Source: Pontibacillus yanchengensis Y32 (GTDB lineage Bacteria > Bacillota > Bacilli > Bacillales > BH030062). From it: DNA of 45,395 nucleotides. The stretch spans positions 1-45,395 of the forward strand of contig NZ_AVBF01000033.1 in assembly GCF_000770635.1 (NCBI RefSeq), given 5' to 3'. Of this stretch, positions 36,449 to 45,229 are shown piece by piece. The translations under genes and the position numbers were made by a program. The first letter of the stretch is position 1, and every line of letters starts with the position of its first letter. The notes beneath the pieces were generated by a model that was not told where the DNA came from, did no database searches, and saw nothing but the letters and a program-made list of their open reading frames with translations.

Positions 36449-38206
36449 TTATGAACTTTTGGTTGCTTCCATGATGGCTTCTTTATCTTGATACTGAATA
36501 TCGTAAATCCGTTGGTAAGGACCTCCGTTGCTAAGAAGTTCATCATGAATACCTCGTTCTACTACTTTTCCATCTTCAAGAACGATGATTTCGTCTGCAT
36601 GTTTTAATGAAGAAATACGGTGAGCTATTATGAATGTAGTTCTTCCTTTCATCACTTCTTTTAACGCTCTTTGTATTTGCAGCTCTGTTTCCATATCCAC
36701 AGCAGATGTTGCATCATCAAGCACTAATACACTAGGATCAATAAGGATAGCTCTTGCAATAGCTACACGTTGCTTTTGACCTCCAGAAAGTCCCATACCT
36801 CTTTCTCCGAGTAACGTGTCGTATCCATTAGGCATTTCCATAATAAAGTCATGAGCTTGCGCCCGCTTAGCTGCATCAACAATATCATCCATGCTAGCTT
36901 GAGGGTTTCCATATGCTATATTCTCTTTTATGGTAGTGGAGAATAAAAATGATTCCTGTAATACAAAACCAATATTGCTTCGTAACTCTTTTAATCCATA
37001 TTCATAAACTGGTTTCCCATCTATTAGTACTTCACCTTTTTCTGGTTCATAGAAGCGAGTAATTAATTGAGTGATACTTGTTTTACCTGAACCTGTTGCA
37101 CCAATTAAACCGATTGTTTTTCCTGGGGGTGCGTCGAAACTAATATCCTTTAGAGCAGAATCATCATCCTCCTCATACGAAAGCGTGACATTTTTAAATG
37201 TTACATGCCCATCTAGTCGTGCCTTTCGAATTGGAGCTTCCATCTCTTGGATATCTTCATTAGCTTCTAATATTTCAAGTAACCTTTCCCCTGAAGCTTT
37301 TGATTGAGAAAAAAGGTTAATTACGAAGCCGAGATTCATTAATGGACCTAAGATATACCATACTAAACTAAAAAATGCAGTTAATTCTCCTATCTTCAAT
37401 GACCCATTGATAACGAGATAAGCACCAAAGGCCAACAACGCCACAACACATATATTTCCAATGAACTCCATAAGTGGGAAATACTTGGCCCAAATGTTAG
37501 ATGTTTGTAAATAATTTGATCGATAATCATCATTTCGATCAACAAAGCGACCAATTTCAAAGTCTTCTCTAGATAGGGACTTTACTGTATTCATACCACT
37601 TATATTCTCTTGCACCCTCGTATTCATTCTTCCAAATGCTTTTCTAATACCTCTAAAAGCTGGATGAACACGTTTGTCAAATTTATACACTACTACACCT
37701 AGGAACGGCATTGCAGCCATTGTGACTAGAGCTAACTGCCCAGAATAATAAAACATAACACCTAAACTAATGACAATCAGCAACGTAATACGGATTAATT
37801 CTGCAAAACCAAAGGAAAGGAAAAAGCGAAATGCCTCGACGTCCGCAGTCAATCGAGACATTAAATCTCCCGTTCTTGCGTTATCATAATAGCGAAATGG
37901 CAATCGTTGAAGTTTTTTATATAAACCATCTCTTAATGTATAGACTGACTTAATCCCAAACAAATCACCTAAGTACTGCTGAAAATAAGTTGCTATACCC
38001 TTAATAATCATTAATCCAATAAATATTGCTGCTATATATGGAATCAGTTCATATCGCTCAGGTTCTACAACATCATCAATCGTTTTTTGTAAAACAATTG
38101 GGTACACAACAGTAATTCCGGTAACTAAGATTAGGAATAATAAAGATGTAAAAAAGTACTTCTTAAATGGCATGTAATACTCTTTTAACTTTTTTAATGT
38201 ATCCAA
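36449..38206 (-). CDS. ABC exporter half-transporter with degenerate Walker B (YknU/YfiB-like)
   Basis: A 585-residue half-transporter, six helices plus nucleotide-binding domain: Walker A GATGSGKTS, signature LSGGQKQR, Walker B VLVLDDAT, in which Asp replaces the catalytic Glu, and IIAHR. This substitution is the mark of the degenerate half in heterodimeric exporters, so the two genes encode an asymmetric ATPase. The initiator is TTG (38204-38206) behind a strong GGAGGGGG. Lengths (585 and 614) resemble YknU and YknV. Confidence 0.9.
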   Translation of the reverse strand: MDTLKKLKEYYMPFKKYFFTSLLFLILVTGITVVYPIVLQKTIDDVVEPERYELIPYIAAIFIGLMIIKGIATYFQQYLGDLFGIKSVYTLRDGLYKKLQRLPFRYYDNARTGDLMSRLTADVEAFRFFLSFGFAELIRITLLIVISLGVMFYYSGQLALVTMAAMPFLGVVVYKFDKRVHPAFRGIRKAFGRMNTRVQENISGMNTVKSLSREDFEIGRFVDRNDDYRSNYLQTSNIWAKYFPLMEFIGNICVVALLAFGAYLVINGSLKIGELTAFFSLVWYILGPLMNLGFVINLFSQSKASGERLLEILEANEDIQEMEAPIRKARLDGHVTFKNVTLSYEEDDDSALKDISFDAPPGKTIGLIGATGSGKTSITQLITRFYEPEKGEVLIDGKPVYEYGLKELRSNIGFVLQESFLFSTTIKENIAYGNPQASMDDIVDAAKRAQAHDFIMEMPNGYDTLLGERGMGLSGGQKQRVAIARAILIDPSVLVLDDATSAVDMETELQIQRALKEVMKGRTTFIIAHRISSLKHADEIIVLEDGKVVERGIHDELLSNGGPYQRIYDIQYQDKEAIMEATKSS

Positions 38207-38404
38207 TAGTGCCCCCTCCTTTTTCTACTCCAAGATTCTAACGTAATTATAAATATATCGAGTATCGAAATAAATTTCCACCCATTCGCCTTAATTTTTT
38301 AAAAATTTTAAAACATTCCATCTATAGTTGGGAATTAACTACAACTTTAGACTGAAGCTTGGGCTTTATTATGACTTAGTTTAATTTATTGGATGATAGC
38401 TATT

Positions 38405-38442
38405 CAAAAAAATAACCCGATCCAAATGGATCGGGTTATTAA
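38405..38442 (-). terminator. Terminator of ykuV
   Basis: Perfect 14-bp arms AATAACCCGATCCA / TGGATCGGGTTATT, followed on the minus strand by a U-run. Confidence 0.9.
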
Positions 38443-38450
38443 ATAAGATA

Positions 38451-38900
38451 TTACTTCTCATTATTTCCTAGAACACGATTTACACGTTTTTCTAGCATCT
38501 TCATTCCGCCACCGCCGGCTTGAAAGTGACGAAGATTTCCTTCTTCATCAAATACATAATAAGCTGGTACGTATTGATTTTCGAAGGCATCTGTTAGTTC
38601 GTGTTTATTGTCTACAAATATTGGCTGTGAGATCCCATGTTCTTCAGCTACTTGCTTGATTTGGTCTAAATCCAAGTCTTTCTCAGAACGAGGCATATGA
38701 ACAGCTACAACGTTAAGATCATCTTGATAACGATCACGGAATTCATTTACATTTGGCATTGCTTCTTTGCAAAGCCCACAACTTACAGACCAGAAGTGAA
38801 TAAGTGTTGGCTTGTCTCCAAGAAGATCGTCCTTGGTTACCTCCCCATTAATCCATTCGGTAGCACCTTTAAGTTCAGGCATTGGAGCTCTAAGTTTCAT
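38451..38900 (-). CDS. ykuV: Thioredoxin-like thiol-disulfide oxidoreductase YkuV
   Basis: A 149-residue thioredoxin-fold protein with active site CGLC (Cys41, Cys44) after FWSVS, cis-proline region VPAYYVF, and no signal peptide, so cytosolic. It matches B. subtilis YkuV in length and layout, with Gly-Leu instead of His-Leu inside the CxxC motif. It lies after ykuU on the same strand, but a hairpin separates them, so read-through or an internal promoter is needed. It is probably a reductant, perhaps for YkuU. Confidence 0.88.
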   Translation of the reverse strand: MKLRAPMPELKGATEWINGEVTKDDLLGDKPTLIHFWSVSCGLCKEAMPNVNEFRDRYQDDLNVVAVHMPRSEKDLDLDQIKQVAEEHGISQPIFVDNKHELTDAFENQYVPAYYVFDEEGNLRHFQAGGGGMKMLEKRVNRVLGNNEK

Positions 38901-38942
38901 AAGGTAGTCCTCCTTTTATTTACAAGCAGTTTATTAGATAGG

Positions 38943-38971
38943 AAAAAGGTCTAACTAAACAGTTAGACCTT
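38943..38971 (-). terminator. Terminator between ykuU and ykuV
   Basis: Arms AAGGTCTAACT / AGTTAGACCTT with a 4-nt loop, then UUUUU on the minus strand. It would limit read-through into ykuV. Confidence 0.75.
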
Positions 38972-38987
38972 AGTGTTCCCTCTACTA

Positions 38988-39530
38988 TTATAGAGTATCC
39001 TGACCTGGCTTCCAGTTTGCTGGGCAAAGTCCACCAGTTTGAAGTGCTTGAAGTACGCGAAGTGTTTCGTCCACGTCACGACCAACTTCGTCAGGGTTAA
39101 CTGTAGCATGTTTTAATTCACCTTCAGGACTAATAATGAAAAGTCCACGAAGTGCAATACCTTCTTCTTCAATTAGAACACCATAGTCTTTTGATACTTG
39201 ATGGTTTGTATCTGCGGCTAATGGATAGGAAACATCGCCAAGACCATTTTCATCACGACTTGTGTTAATCCATGCAAGGTGAGTGTGTACTGTATCTGTA
39301 GATGCACCCACTACTACTGCATCAAGATCTTCGAATTCATCGTAACGATCAGAAATTGCTGTAATTTCTGTAGGGCAAACAAAAGTGAAGTCCATTGGAT
39401 AGAAGAAAAGAACCGTCCACTTGTCATTTTTCATATTTTCTTCAAGGCTTACTTTTTGAAATTCTTTGTTAGGCATAACAGCTTCCATTTCAAAGCGTGG
39501 AGCTTGTTTTGCTACCATGCGTTCTGCCAT
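38988..39530 (-). CDS. ykuU: 2-Cys peroxiredoxin YkuU
   Basis: A 180-residue typical 2-Cys peroxiredoxin that reduces hydrogen peroxide and organic peroxides. Peroxidatic Cys52 lies in FTFVCPTE and resolving Cys169 in GLCPANW; the GG loop region is short. It is the counterpart of B. subtilis YkuU and precedes thioredoxin-like YkuV, a likely reductant. A near-consensus sigma-A promoter stands upstream; no convincing PerR box was seen. Confidence 0.94.
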   Translation of the reverse strand: MAERMVAKQAPRFEMEAVMPNKEFQKVSLEENMKNDKWTVLFFYPMDFTFVCPTEITAISDRYDEFEDLDAVVVGASTDTVHTHLAWINTSRDENGLGDVSYPLAADTNHQVSKDYGVLIEEEGIALRGLFIISPEGELKHATVNPDEVGRDVDETLRVLQALQTGGLCPANWKPGQDTL

Positions 39531-39617
39531 GATAATCCCTCCATTAATTAGTAAGTATTTACATCATTTTTTGCAATTATTGATGGTTATTCAAATTACC
39601 TCTCAACCACATTTTAT

Positions 39618-39646
39618 ATTATAACGAAGCCTCAATTTTTAGTCAA
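39618..39646 (-). promoter_or_regulatory. Sigma-A promoter of ykuU
   Basis: Minus strand TTGACT (39641-39646), 17-bp spacer, TATAAT (39618-39623). It is about 90 nt from the start codon. Confidence 0.8.
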
Positions 39647-39931
39647 TGTTATTTAATAATTAATTTAATCTGGATGTGTTACCTTATGAATACCATCAAA
39701 CCTTTATCATTGTTCCCTACTACATTTCTCATTAAACAATAAAAACGAATAAATGAGAAGTGATATGCTTTATAGAATGTTTTAAGAACTAATTAAAAGT
39801 GAAATGACAATGTATGTCAAAGATTGATATATTTCGAGCATTACCATTTGAAATGGTTCTTTTATGTAAGGTATAGTAAATTACATAATGCTTACATATG
39901 TAATTTTATAATGATTTGGAAAGGAGATTAT

Positions 39932-40780
39932 ATGAATTTATTCAAAGATGGAGAATTTAGTTGGACAGCATTGCTGGATTCAGTTATCACTGCAGGATTG
40001 AAAGTTGGTTTGGTGATCCTAGTATTTTTAATTGTTTCTCCACTAGGAAAGCGAATCATTAAAAGTTTAATTAATGGAGCTGGAAAGAAACAAAAATTAT
40101 CAGAAGGTCGATCTAAAACGCTAGAAAAACTTATACTAAATGTTTATTCCTATGCTTTAGGCTTTATTTTAATTGCTACATTATTTGGATTATTAGGAAT
40201 TAAACTAGCCCCTCTGATCGCCGGAGCAGGTATTATTGGACTAGCTATTGGTTTTGGTGCACAAGGACTTGTTAGCGATGTCGTTACTGGTTTCTTCATT
40301 TTACTGGAAAAGCAAGTGGAAGTAGATGAATATGTAACTGCCGGAGGGATGAATGGCGTTGTGGAAGAAGTAGGGCTACGCACTACAAAAATTCGTAGCT
40401 TTGATGGCACTTTAAACTTCATTCCCAATCGTCACATCAGTACTATTAGTAACCACTCTAGAGGAAACATGCGTGCACTAGTTGATATTGGTATTGCTTA
40501 CAGTGAGAATATCGATGAAGCTGTAAAAGTATTGCAAAAAGTTTGCGATGATTTCGCCCAAAATGATGAACGCATTAAAGATGGACCAAATGTACTTGGA
40601 GTACAAGGTCTAGGTTCCTCTGATGTAGTCTTGAGAATACTTGGTCATACAGAAAACATGCAACAATGGGCTGTAGAACGCGACTTACGTAAGCGTATGA
40701 AAGAAGCACTAGATGCAGAAGGAATTGAAATTCCATTTCCTCACCAAGTTTATATTACAAAACATGAAGAACAATCATAG
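39932..40780 (+). CDS. mscS: Small-conductance mechanosensitive channel (YkuT/MscS family)
   Basis: A 282-residue channel with three membrane helices. The pore helix TM3 has the Gly/Ala-rich LIAGAGIIGLAIGFGAQGLVSDVVTGF pattern, followed by the beta domain (VDEYVTAGGMNGVVEEVGLRTTKI, IPNRHIS) and an alpha/beta C-terminus. It opens under membrane tension on hypo-osmotic shock. The start at 39932 has AAAGGAG 5 nt upstream; a 36-residue in-frame extension has none. It corresponds to ykuT, between ykuS and ykuU, as in B. subtilis. Confidence 0.93.
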   Translation: MNLFKDGEFSWTALLDSVITAGLKVGLVILVFLIVSPLGKRIIKSLINGAGKKQKLSEGRSKTLEKLILNVYSYALGFILIATLFGLLGIKLAPLIAGAGIIGLAIGFGAQGLVSDVVTGFFILLEKQVEVDEYVTAGGMNGVVEEVGLRTTKIRSFDGTLNFIPNRHISTISNHSRGNMRALVDIGIAYSENIDEAVKVLQKVCDDFAQNDERIKDGPNVLGVQGLGSSDVVLRILGHTENMQQWAVERDLRKRMKEALDAEGIEIPFPHQVYITKHEEQS

Positions 40781-40823
40781 TTTTCAAAGTGATTATCCTT
40801 TAACAGCACTATACTCCACACTT

Positions 40824-40860
40824 AAAAGAGTTTTGGATTAATTCCAAACTCTTTTTTATA
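40824..40860 (+). terminator. Terminator of mscS
   Basis: Imperfect stem AAAAGAGTTTTGGA / TCCAAACTCTTTT followed by a T-run. Confidence 0.8.
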
Positions 40861-40890
40861 TACTTTTACCATATTAGGCCCCATTATGTT

Positions 40891-40940
40891 GAAGATGATA
40901 AGAGGGATGTTTCCTTTCCTTAGATAGAATAAATGTGGCC
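40891..40940 (+). repeat. Short intergenic repeat, copy 2
   Basis: Shares AGAGGGATGTTTCC and AGAATAAAnGTGGCC with 25841-25887. Confidence 0.5.
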
Positions 40941-41080
40941 AAATTAGAGTAAACGTTTTCCGAATAATGGTATTCACGAAGCAAGGAATGGATTATGACC
41001 CAATGTGATGCTATGCTAACGGACATATAGTATCTTATTCTTCGATTTCAGGGGTATCTTCCATTTGTAACGGACATCCA

Positions 41081-41260
41081 GAAGCTGTCTATTAACTGTG
41101 GAAACCATCCACCGATATAATATTTGGAGTTAATAATGGGCAAAGCCCCCCCACAATTAGGCTTTTTTAGAGTGATATATCTATTTTTTAGCCTAATAAC
41201 CATGAAATTGGAGTGAGTTTGAATGAGACTCAAACTTATCCAGAGTTAATAGACACCTTC
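41081..41260. mobile_element. MITE-like element with 22-bp terminal inverted repeats
   Basis: Ends 41081-41102 and 41239-41260 are inverted repeats with 20 of 22 matches (core GTCTATTAACT / AGTTAATAGAC). The 180-bp interior has no reading frame but does have nested hairpins (TTAGGCT/AGCCTAA; AGTTTGA/TCAAACT). Size, ends and lack of coding fit a miniature inverted-repeat transposable element. No clear target duplication was found and the parent transposase family is unknown. Confidence 0.6.
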
Positions 41261-41308
41261 ATCAAGTACGCTATTTAGCCTAAATTACCTTAATATAGTG
41301 TGTTTTTT

Positions 41309-41400
41309 TCACAAATAAGATAATATATGTCCGTTAGCCTCTCCAAAAGAGGGTTTTTACAGGAAGTAAGAGATCATATGTCTGTCAAAAAGTTCTCCTA
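41309..41400 (-). repeat. Tandem-half repeat with CGGACATAT core, copy 2 (inverted)
   Basis: The reverse complement aligns over about 92 nt with 8642-8738, including the CCTGTAAAAACCCTCTTTTGG block and AGAGGCTAACGGACATAT. Its ends are within a few nt of those of copy 1. Confidence 0.75.
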
Positions 41401-41488
41401 CAATTGCCGCTTCTGATAACAACATTTCAGCAGCCCGCAATGTATATTTACAATGCATCATTTAAACATTTATCAATACTCTCTCTTA

Positions 41489-41523
41489 CTAAAACAAGCC
41501 TAAACTCATAGTTTAGGCTTGTT
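41489..41523 (-). terminator. Terminator of the CNNM gene
   Basis: Perfect 14-bp arms AACAAGCCTAAACT / AGTTTAGGCTTGTT overlapping the stop codon; modest U-run on the minus strand. Confidence 0.85.
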
Positions 41524-42808
41524 CATCTTCCCTCTTCCATACTTCTACTTTCTTAATATGTGAGTCCTCTAAATCTTTTACTTTAAAACGATATTTACCG
41601 ACATCAATTTCAGTACCTATATCCGCTTCCATATCCTGCATCATGATCCAACCAGAAATAGTATCGACGTCATCGTGATCTAATTCTAAATCAAAGTAAT
41701 CATTTACATCCTGTATAGACATTTTGCCATCAAGCAGTTTATGACCGTTTTCTAACGTTTCCAAAGGAAGTTCTTCCTGATGATCAAATTCGTCTCTTAT
41801 CTCCCCAACTATCTCTTCCAGTATATCTTCTACAGTCACAATACCTGACGTTCCACCATATTCATCGACCAAGACAGTCATATGTGTGTGTTCTTTCTGC
41901 ATGGTTACTAATAAATCACGAAGGGGAGCATTTTCAAATATCTTTCGTACAGGTCTTATATAATCTCGAACTTGACTCGTCTCATCGCACTCATCATAAA
42001 AAAGCTCTTTCATATGAACGATACCAACTATATCATCCTTATCCTCATTAATTACTGGATAACGCGTGTAACGTTCTTGCTTCATCATTTCAATAATATC
42101 CATAATAGAATCATTTAAGTCAATGACTACCATTTCCGTTCTTGGTATCATTATTTCTTTAGCTGAGCGATTATCAAATTCAAATATACGATCTACATAT
42201 TTATACTCTGCTTGAGTAATTTCTCCTTGATGATAGCTTTGCGTTAGTATGTGTCGTAATTCTTCTTCTGAATGCACTTCCTCTTGTTCTTTAGCAGTTT
42301 GTAATCCAAACATACGTACAAGTATATTAGCGGATCCATTTAGTAACCAGATTAGTGGATACATAATAATATGGAACCAAATTAGAGGGCGCGCAATTAG
42401 TAAAGAAATGGCTTCTGCTTTTTGTATAGCTAAAGTCTTCGGTGCCAATTCCCCTAACACCACGTGTAAGAATGTAATAATAAAGAATCCAATTGCAAAA
42501 GAAATGGTATGGGTTAGCGCTTCTGGCAAAGCAAAGGCTTCAATTAAAGGATGAATCAATTTTTCCATGGTCGGTTCACCTAACCAACCTAATCCTAAGG
42601 CAGTTATTGTAATTCCTAATTGACAAGCAGACAAATAGTCATCTAAATTTTTCACAAGCTTAAGACTTAAATTTGCTTTTTTATTTCCATTTTGAGCCAT
42701 TGATTCTAAACGAGATTTTCTAATCTTTACAATAGCAAATTCACTTGCTACGAAAAATGCAGTTAAAATAATTAATAATGCTACAATTGAAAGTTTTAAA
42801 GCAATCAT
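41513..42808 (-). CDS. CNNM/CorC (hemolysin C-like) family membrane protein
   Basis: A 431-residue protein: N-terminal CNNM transmembrane domain (four hydrophobic segments within 1-150, including LSACQLGITITALGLGWLGEP and VLGELAPKTLA), two CBS domains (about 205-325, starting IMIPRTEMVVID), and a C-terminal CorC_HlyC domain (about 345-425). Relatives (YhdP, YugS and similar) take part in Mg2+ or Na+ export and salt tolerance; the hemolysin name is historical. GAGAGGT precedes the ATG. It is inserted between mscS and ykuS compared with B. subtilis, and ends in its own terminator. Confidence 0.9.
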   Translation of the reverse strand: MIALKLSIVALLIILTAFFVASEFAIVKIRKSRLESMAQNGNKKANLSLKLVKNLDDYLSACQLGITITALGLGWLGEPTMEKLIHPLIEAFALPEALTHTISFAIGFFIITFLHVVLGELAPKTLAIQKAEAISLLIARPLIWFHIIMYPLIWLLNGSANILVRMFGLQTAKEQEEVHSEEELRHILTQSYHQGEITQAEYKYVDRIFEFDNRSAKEIMIPRTEMVVIDLNDSIMDIIEMMKQERYTRYPVINEDKDDIVGIVHMKELFYDECDETSQVRDYIRPVRKIFENAPLRDLLVTMQKEHTHMTVLVDEYGGTSGIVTVEDILEEIVGEIRDEFDHQEELPLETLENGHKLLDGKMSIQDVNDYFDLELDHDDVDTISGWIMMQDMEADIGTEIDVGKYRFKVKDLEDSHIKKVEVWKREDEQA

Positions 42809-42885
42809 TATGACCTCTCCCTATCCAATAAAAAAGGTTTAGAGTGCTGTTAATTCCACAGACTTCTATCCCAAAATAATTCTTT

Positions 42886-42921
42886 AAAGGGCTGACTTAT
42901 ATGTATATCAGTCAGCCCTTT
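42886..42921 (-). terminator. Hairpin after ykuS
   Basis: Perfect 11-bp arms AAAGGGCTGAC / GTCAGCCCTTT with further pairing in the loop. The U-run is weak. Confidence 0.65.
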
Positions 42922-42924
42922 TGT

Positions 42925-43173
42925 TTATGCTTTTATACCTTTAGAGTCTACTGCCTGACAGACTTCATCAGCTGTTAAACCATCAGCATTTATGACAGAC
43001 CCTTGTGTGGAGGCTGTTGCCATCCCCATAACATTTTTATCTTGACCAGAGATTACACAGCAATCACAGCCATTTGCATCTTCTTCACTTCTTAAATCAA
43101 CAATATCGTACCCTTTAGCCTGTAATGCTTCACGAACATCTGAAAGAGTTCCTTCTACTCCAACTTTAGCCAT
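42925..43173 (-). CDS. ykuS: YkuS, UPF0180 family protein
   Basis: An 82-residue protein nearly matching the UPF0180 consensus: [13 protein letters not shown], then [17 protein letters not shown] with Cys36, Cys38 and Cys39, then [15 protein letters not shown]. The Cys cluster suggests metal binding or redox chemistry, but the function is unknown. The start at 43171-43173 has AAGGAGGG 6 nt upstream; a 20-residue in-frame extension is rejected. It follows dapL on the same strand, as ykuS follows ykuR in B. subtilis. Confidence 0.93.
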   Translation of the reverse strand: MAKVGVEGTLSDVREALQAKGYDIVDLRSEEDANGCDCCVISGQDKNVMGMATASTQGSVINADGLTADEVCQAVDSKGIKA

Positions 43174-43255
43174 AGTACATCCCTCCTTTGAATATAGAAC
43201 GAAATCGTTCAGCATATAGTTTATCCTGAACAAAAGAAGGTATGCACCAGAAGCT

Positions 43256-44371
43256 CTATAATTGGCGTAACGAAGCCTCTACTACATTCACTCCTATCTC
43301 TAAAGCTTCTTCATTAGGTTGTAGTTTGCTATGATGTAACCCATACGGGGAATCAACTCCAAGCCAAAACATAAATCCAGGAATATCTCGAAGCATATAG
43401 CCAAAATCTTCCCCCGTCATTGCTGGTTTAGATTCTTTATAATGATACCCTTGATCCGTAACTATTTTCTCAAAAGGCTCTATAAACTCATCTGAATTAC
43501 GTACTTGATAGTAATTTGATCCATAATCGATTGTAATGGAACACTCTTGACTAATTTCGGTACCTTTAGCTAATGCCTCAATTCTTTCTTTTAGTAAGTC
43601 CATTGTCTCCGCATGGAATGATCTCATTGTCCCTTCTAAGCGAGCATTTTCAGCGATTACATTTTGCACAAAACCTCCTGAAATCTTTCCAACTGTTAAA
43701 ACAGCTGAATCTAAAGGGTCAACATTTCTAGCTACAATTTGTTGTGCTTGCACTGTGAACTGACTCGCAGCTAACACCATGTCTCTAGTTAAATGAGGAT
43801 AAGCAGCATGCCCACCTTTCCCTTTGAAATCAATAAATAATTCACTTGTGTTAGCAAAAAGTAACCCTTTACGAGACGAGATTGTTCCTACAGGGAGCTC
43901 GGGAGCTATATGTAAGGCAAAAACCATATCTGGCCACCATTCCTTCATTTCCTCACTCTCAATCATAGGTAGCGCTCCTCCCGGACCTTCTTCAGCAGGT
44001 TGAAATAAAAATAACGCATTCTGTTCAGCTGGTTCTTTAGCCAAACGAGTTAATGCTCCTAATGCAATTGTCATATGCATGTCATGCCCACACGCATGCA
44101 TATTCCCTTCATGTGTGGATTGAAACGCATAACCTGTACCCTCCTGTATAGGAAGAGCGTCAATATCAGCACGATAAGCAATCGTTTTTATAGCATCAGT
44201 TCCTAAAACTTTTACAAGAATACCGGTTTTCCACGTTTTAACTTGTAAAAAATCTTGAGGTAACTGCTGAATAAAGTTTAATAAGTATTGCTGAGTTTTT
44301 GTCTCCTTGAAACCAAGTTCAGGAATTTGATGCAAGTCTCTTCTAACCTCTATTAATTTTTCACTTTTCAT
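43256..44371 (-). CDS. dapL: N-acetyldiaminopimelate deacetylase
   Basis: A 371-residue M20-family metal-dependent amidohydrolase (YkuR). It removes acetyl from N-acetyl-LL-diaminopimelate in the acetylase branch of lysine and cell-wall precursor synthesis. Motifs: YRADIDALP (66-74), MHACGHDMH (91-99, metal Cys94 and His96), QPAEEGPGG (catalytic and metal Glu) and the C-terminal [16 protein letters not shown] precedes the ATG. A hairpin lies in the 68-nt gap to dapH, so expression is partly separate or relies on read-through. Confidence 0.94.
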   Translation of the reverse strand: MKSEKLIEVRRDLHQIPELGFKETKTQQYLLNFIQQLPQDFLQVKTWKTGILVKVLGTDAIKTIAYRADIDALPIQEGTGYAFQSTHEGNMHACGHDMHMTIALGALTRLAKEPAEQNALFLFQPAEEGPGGALPMIESEEMKEWWPDMVFALHIAPELPVGTISSRKGLLFANTSELFIDFKGKGGHAAYPHLTRDMVLAASQFTVQAQQIVARNVDPLDSAVLTVGKISGGFVQNVIAENARLEGTMRSFHAETMDLLKERIEALAKGTEISQECSITIDYGSNYYQVRNSDEFIEPFEKIVTDQGYHYKESKPAMTGEDFGYMLRDIPGFMFWLGVDSPYGLHHSKLQPNEEALEIGVNVVEASLRQL

Positions 44372-44402
44372 TAAATCACCTCATTATTTATTACATCATA
44401 TA

Positions 44403-44432
44403 GAAAAGAAGCAGGAGTAGTCCTCCTGCTTC
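44403..44432 (-). terminator. Hairpin between dapH and dapL
   Basis: Arms GAAGCAGGAG / CTCCTGCTTC with a 5-nt loop, followed on the minus strand by UUUUC. It may end most dapH transcripts or act as an attenuator before dapL. Confidence 0.75.
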
Positions 44433-44439
44433 ATGATTA

Positions 44440-45159
44440 TTAATCGTCTAATTTGCGAAGTTCTTGTTTAATTTCTGTTTTCCCTTTTGTTTGATCATCA
44501 ATTTCCTTAATGACCTTTGCAGGGGTACCAGCTACAACCGTATTTGGAGGAACATCCTGAGTAACAATAGATCCTGCTGCTACAACAGATCCTTTGCCTA
44601 CTGTAACCCCTTCTAGAATAACTGCGTTTGCACCTACGACAACCTCATCTTCTACCACAACTGGTTTAGCAGAAGGTGGCTCAATAACACCTGCTAAGAC
44701 AGCGCCAGCACCGATATGGCAATTCTTACCTACTGTAGCACGACCACCAAGTACAACGTTCATATCAATCATAGTGCCTTCGCCTACAACAGATCCAATA
44801 TTAATAGCAGCGCCTAGCATGATAACGGCACCATCACCAATCTCAACCTGATCACGTATAATAGCACCCGGCTCAATACGAGCGTTTACTTTTTTCAAGT
44901 CTAACGTTGGTATTGCTGAATTACGTCGATCATTTTCAATTACGTAATCAGCAATCGCTTCCTCATGTTCTTTCAAAAGAGGTTCTACCTCTTTCCATTC
45001 CCCAAAAAGAACACCCGTTTCGTTATCAACGAATGTTTTTACATTCTCACCAAAATCAAGCGTCTTTAGGTTCTCCCCTTTAATATATACTTTCACAGGA
45101 GTTGATTTTTTGCTATTTGAAATAAAAGAAATAATTTCATTTGCATCCATTTGTTCCAT
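44440..45159 (-). CDS. dapH: Tetrahydrodipicolinate N-acetyltransferase
   Basis: A 239-residue left-handed beta-helix acyltransferase (YkuQ). It acetylates tetrahydrodipicolinate, committing it to the acetylase branch toward diaminopimelate. The N-terminal alpha/beta domain (1-88) precedes hexapeptide repeats from about 90 to 210 ([48 protein letters not shown]), with the EPPSAKPVV loop typical of DapH. GGAGG lies 8 nt before the ATG. It is first of dapH-dapL-ykuS. Confidence 0.95.
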   Translation of the reverse strand: MEQMDANEIISFISNSKKSTPVKVYIKGENLKTLDFGENVKTFVDNETGVLFGEWKEVEPLLKEHEEAIADYVIENDRRNSAIPTLDLKKVNARIEPGAIIRDQVEIGDGAVIMLGAAINIGSVVGEGTMIDMNVVLGGRATVGKNCHIGAGAVLAGVIEPPSAKPVVVEDEVVVGANAVILEGVTVGKGSVVAAGSIVTQDVPPNTVVAGTPAKVIKEIDDQTKGKTEIKQELRKLDD

Positions 45160-45200
45160 GTCTAGTTCCTCCTTTAATATGTATATTCCTTTATTGTTTT

Positions 45201-45229
45201 ACTTTATCAAACACAATGTGTAGTGACAA
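45201..45229 (-). promoter_or_regulatory. Candidate promoter of dapH
   Basis: Minus strand TTGTCA (45224-45229), 17-bp spacer, TAAAGT (45201-45206), about 40 nt from the start codon. No lysine riboswitch was recognised in the short leader. Confidence 0.45.

Larger units (their letters stand above)
40781..41488. other. Repeat-rich gene-free region between mscS and the CNNM gene
   Basis: Holds the mscS terminator, a short shared repeat (40891-40940), a lone CGGACATAT subunit (41026-41046), a 180-bp MITE-like element inserted beside another such subunit, and an inverted copy of the 92-bp repeat (41309-41400). No credible gene is present. Confidence 0.7.

Noticed and set aside
39601-39630. Possible PerR box upstream of ykuU
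   Set aside because: TTATAAT is present but the second half does not match; the sequence is better explained as the -10 box.
41048-41233. 61-codon minus-strand frame near 41.1 kb
   Set aside because: It crosses the MITE-like element and has no start signal or family resemblance.
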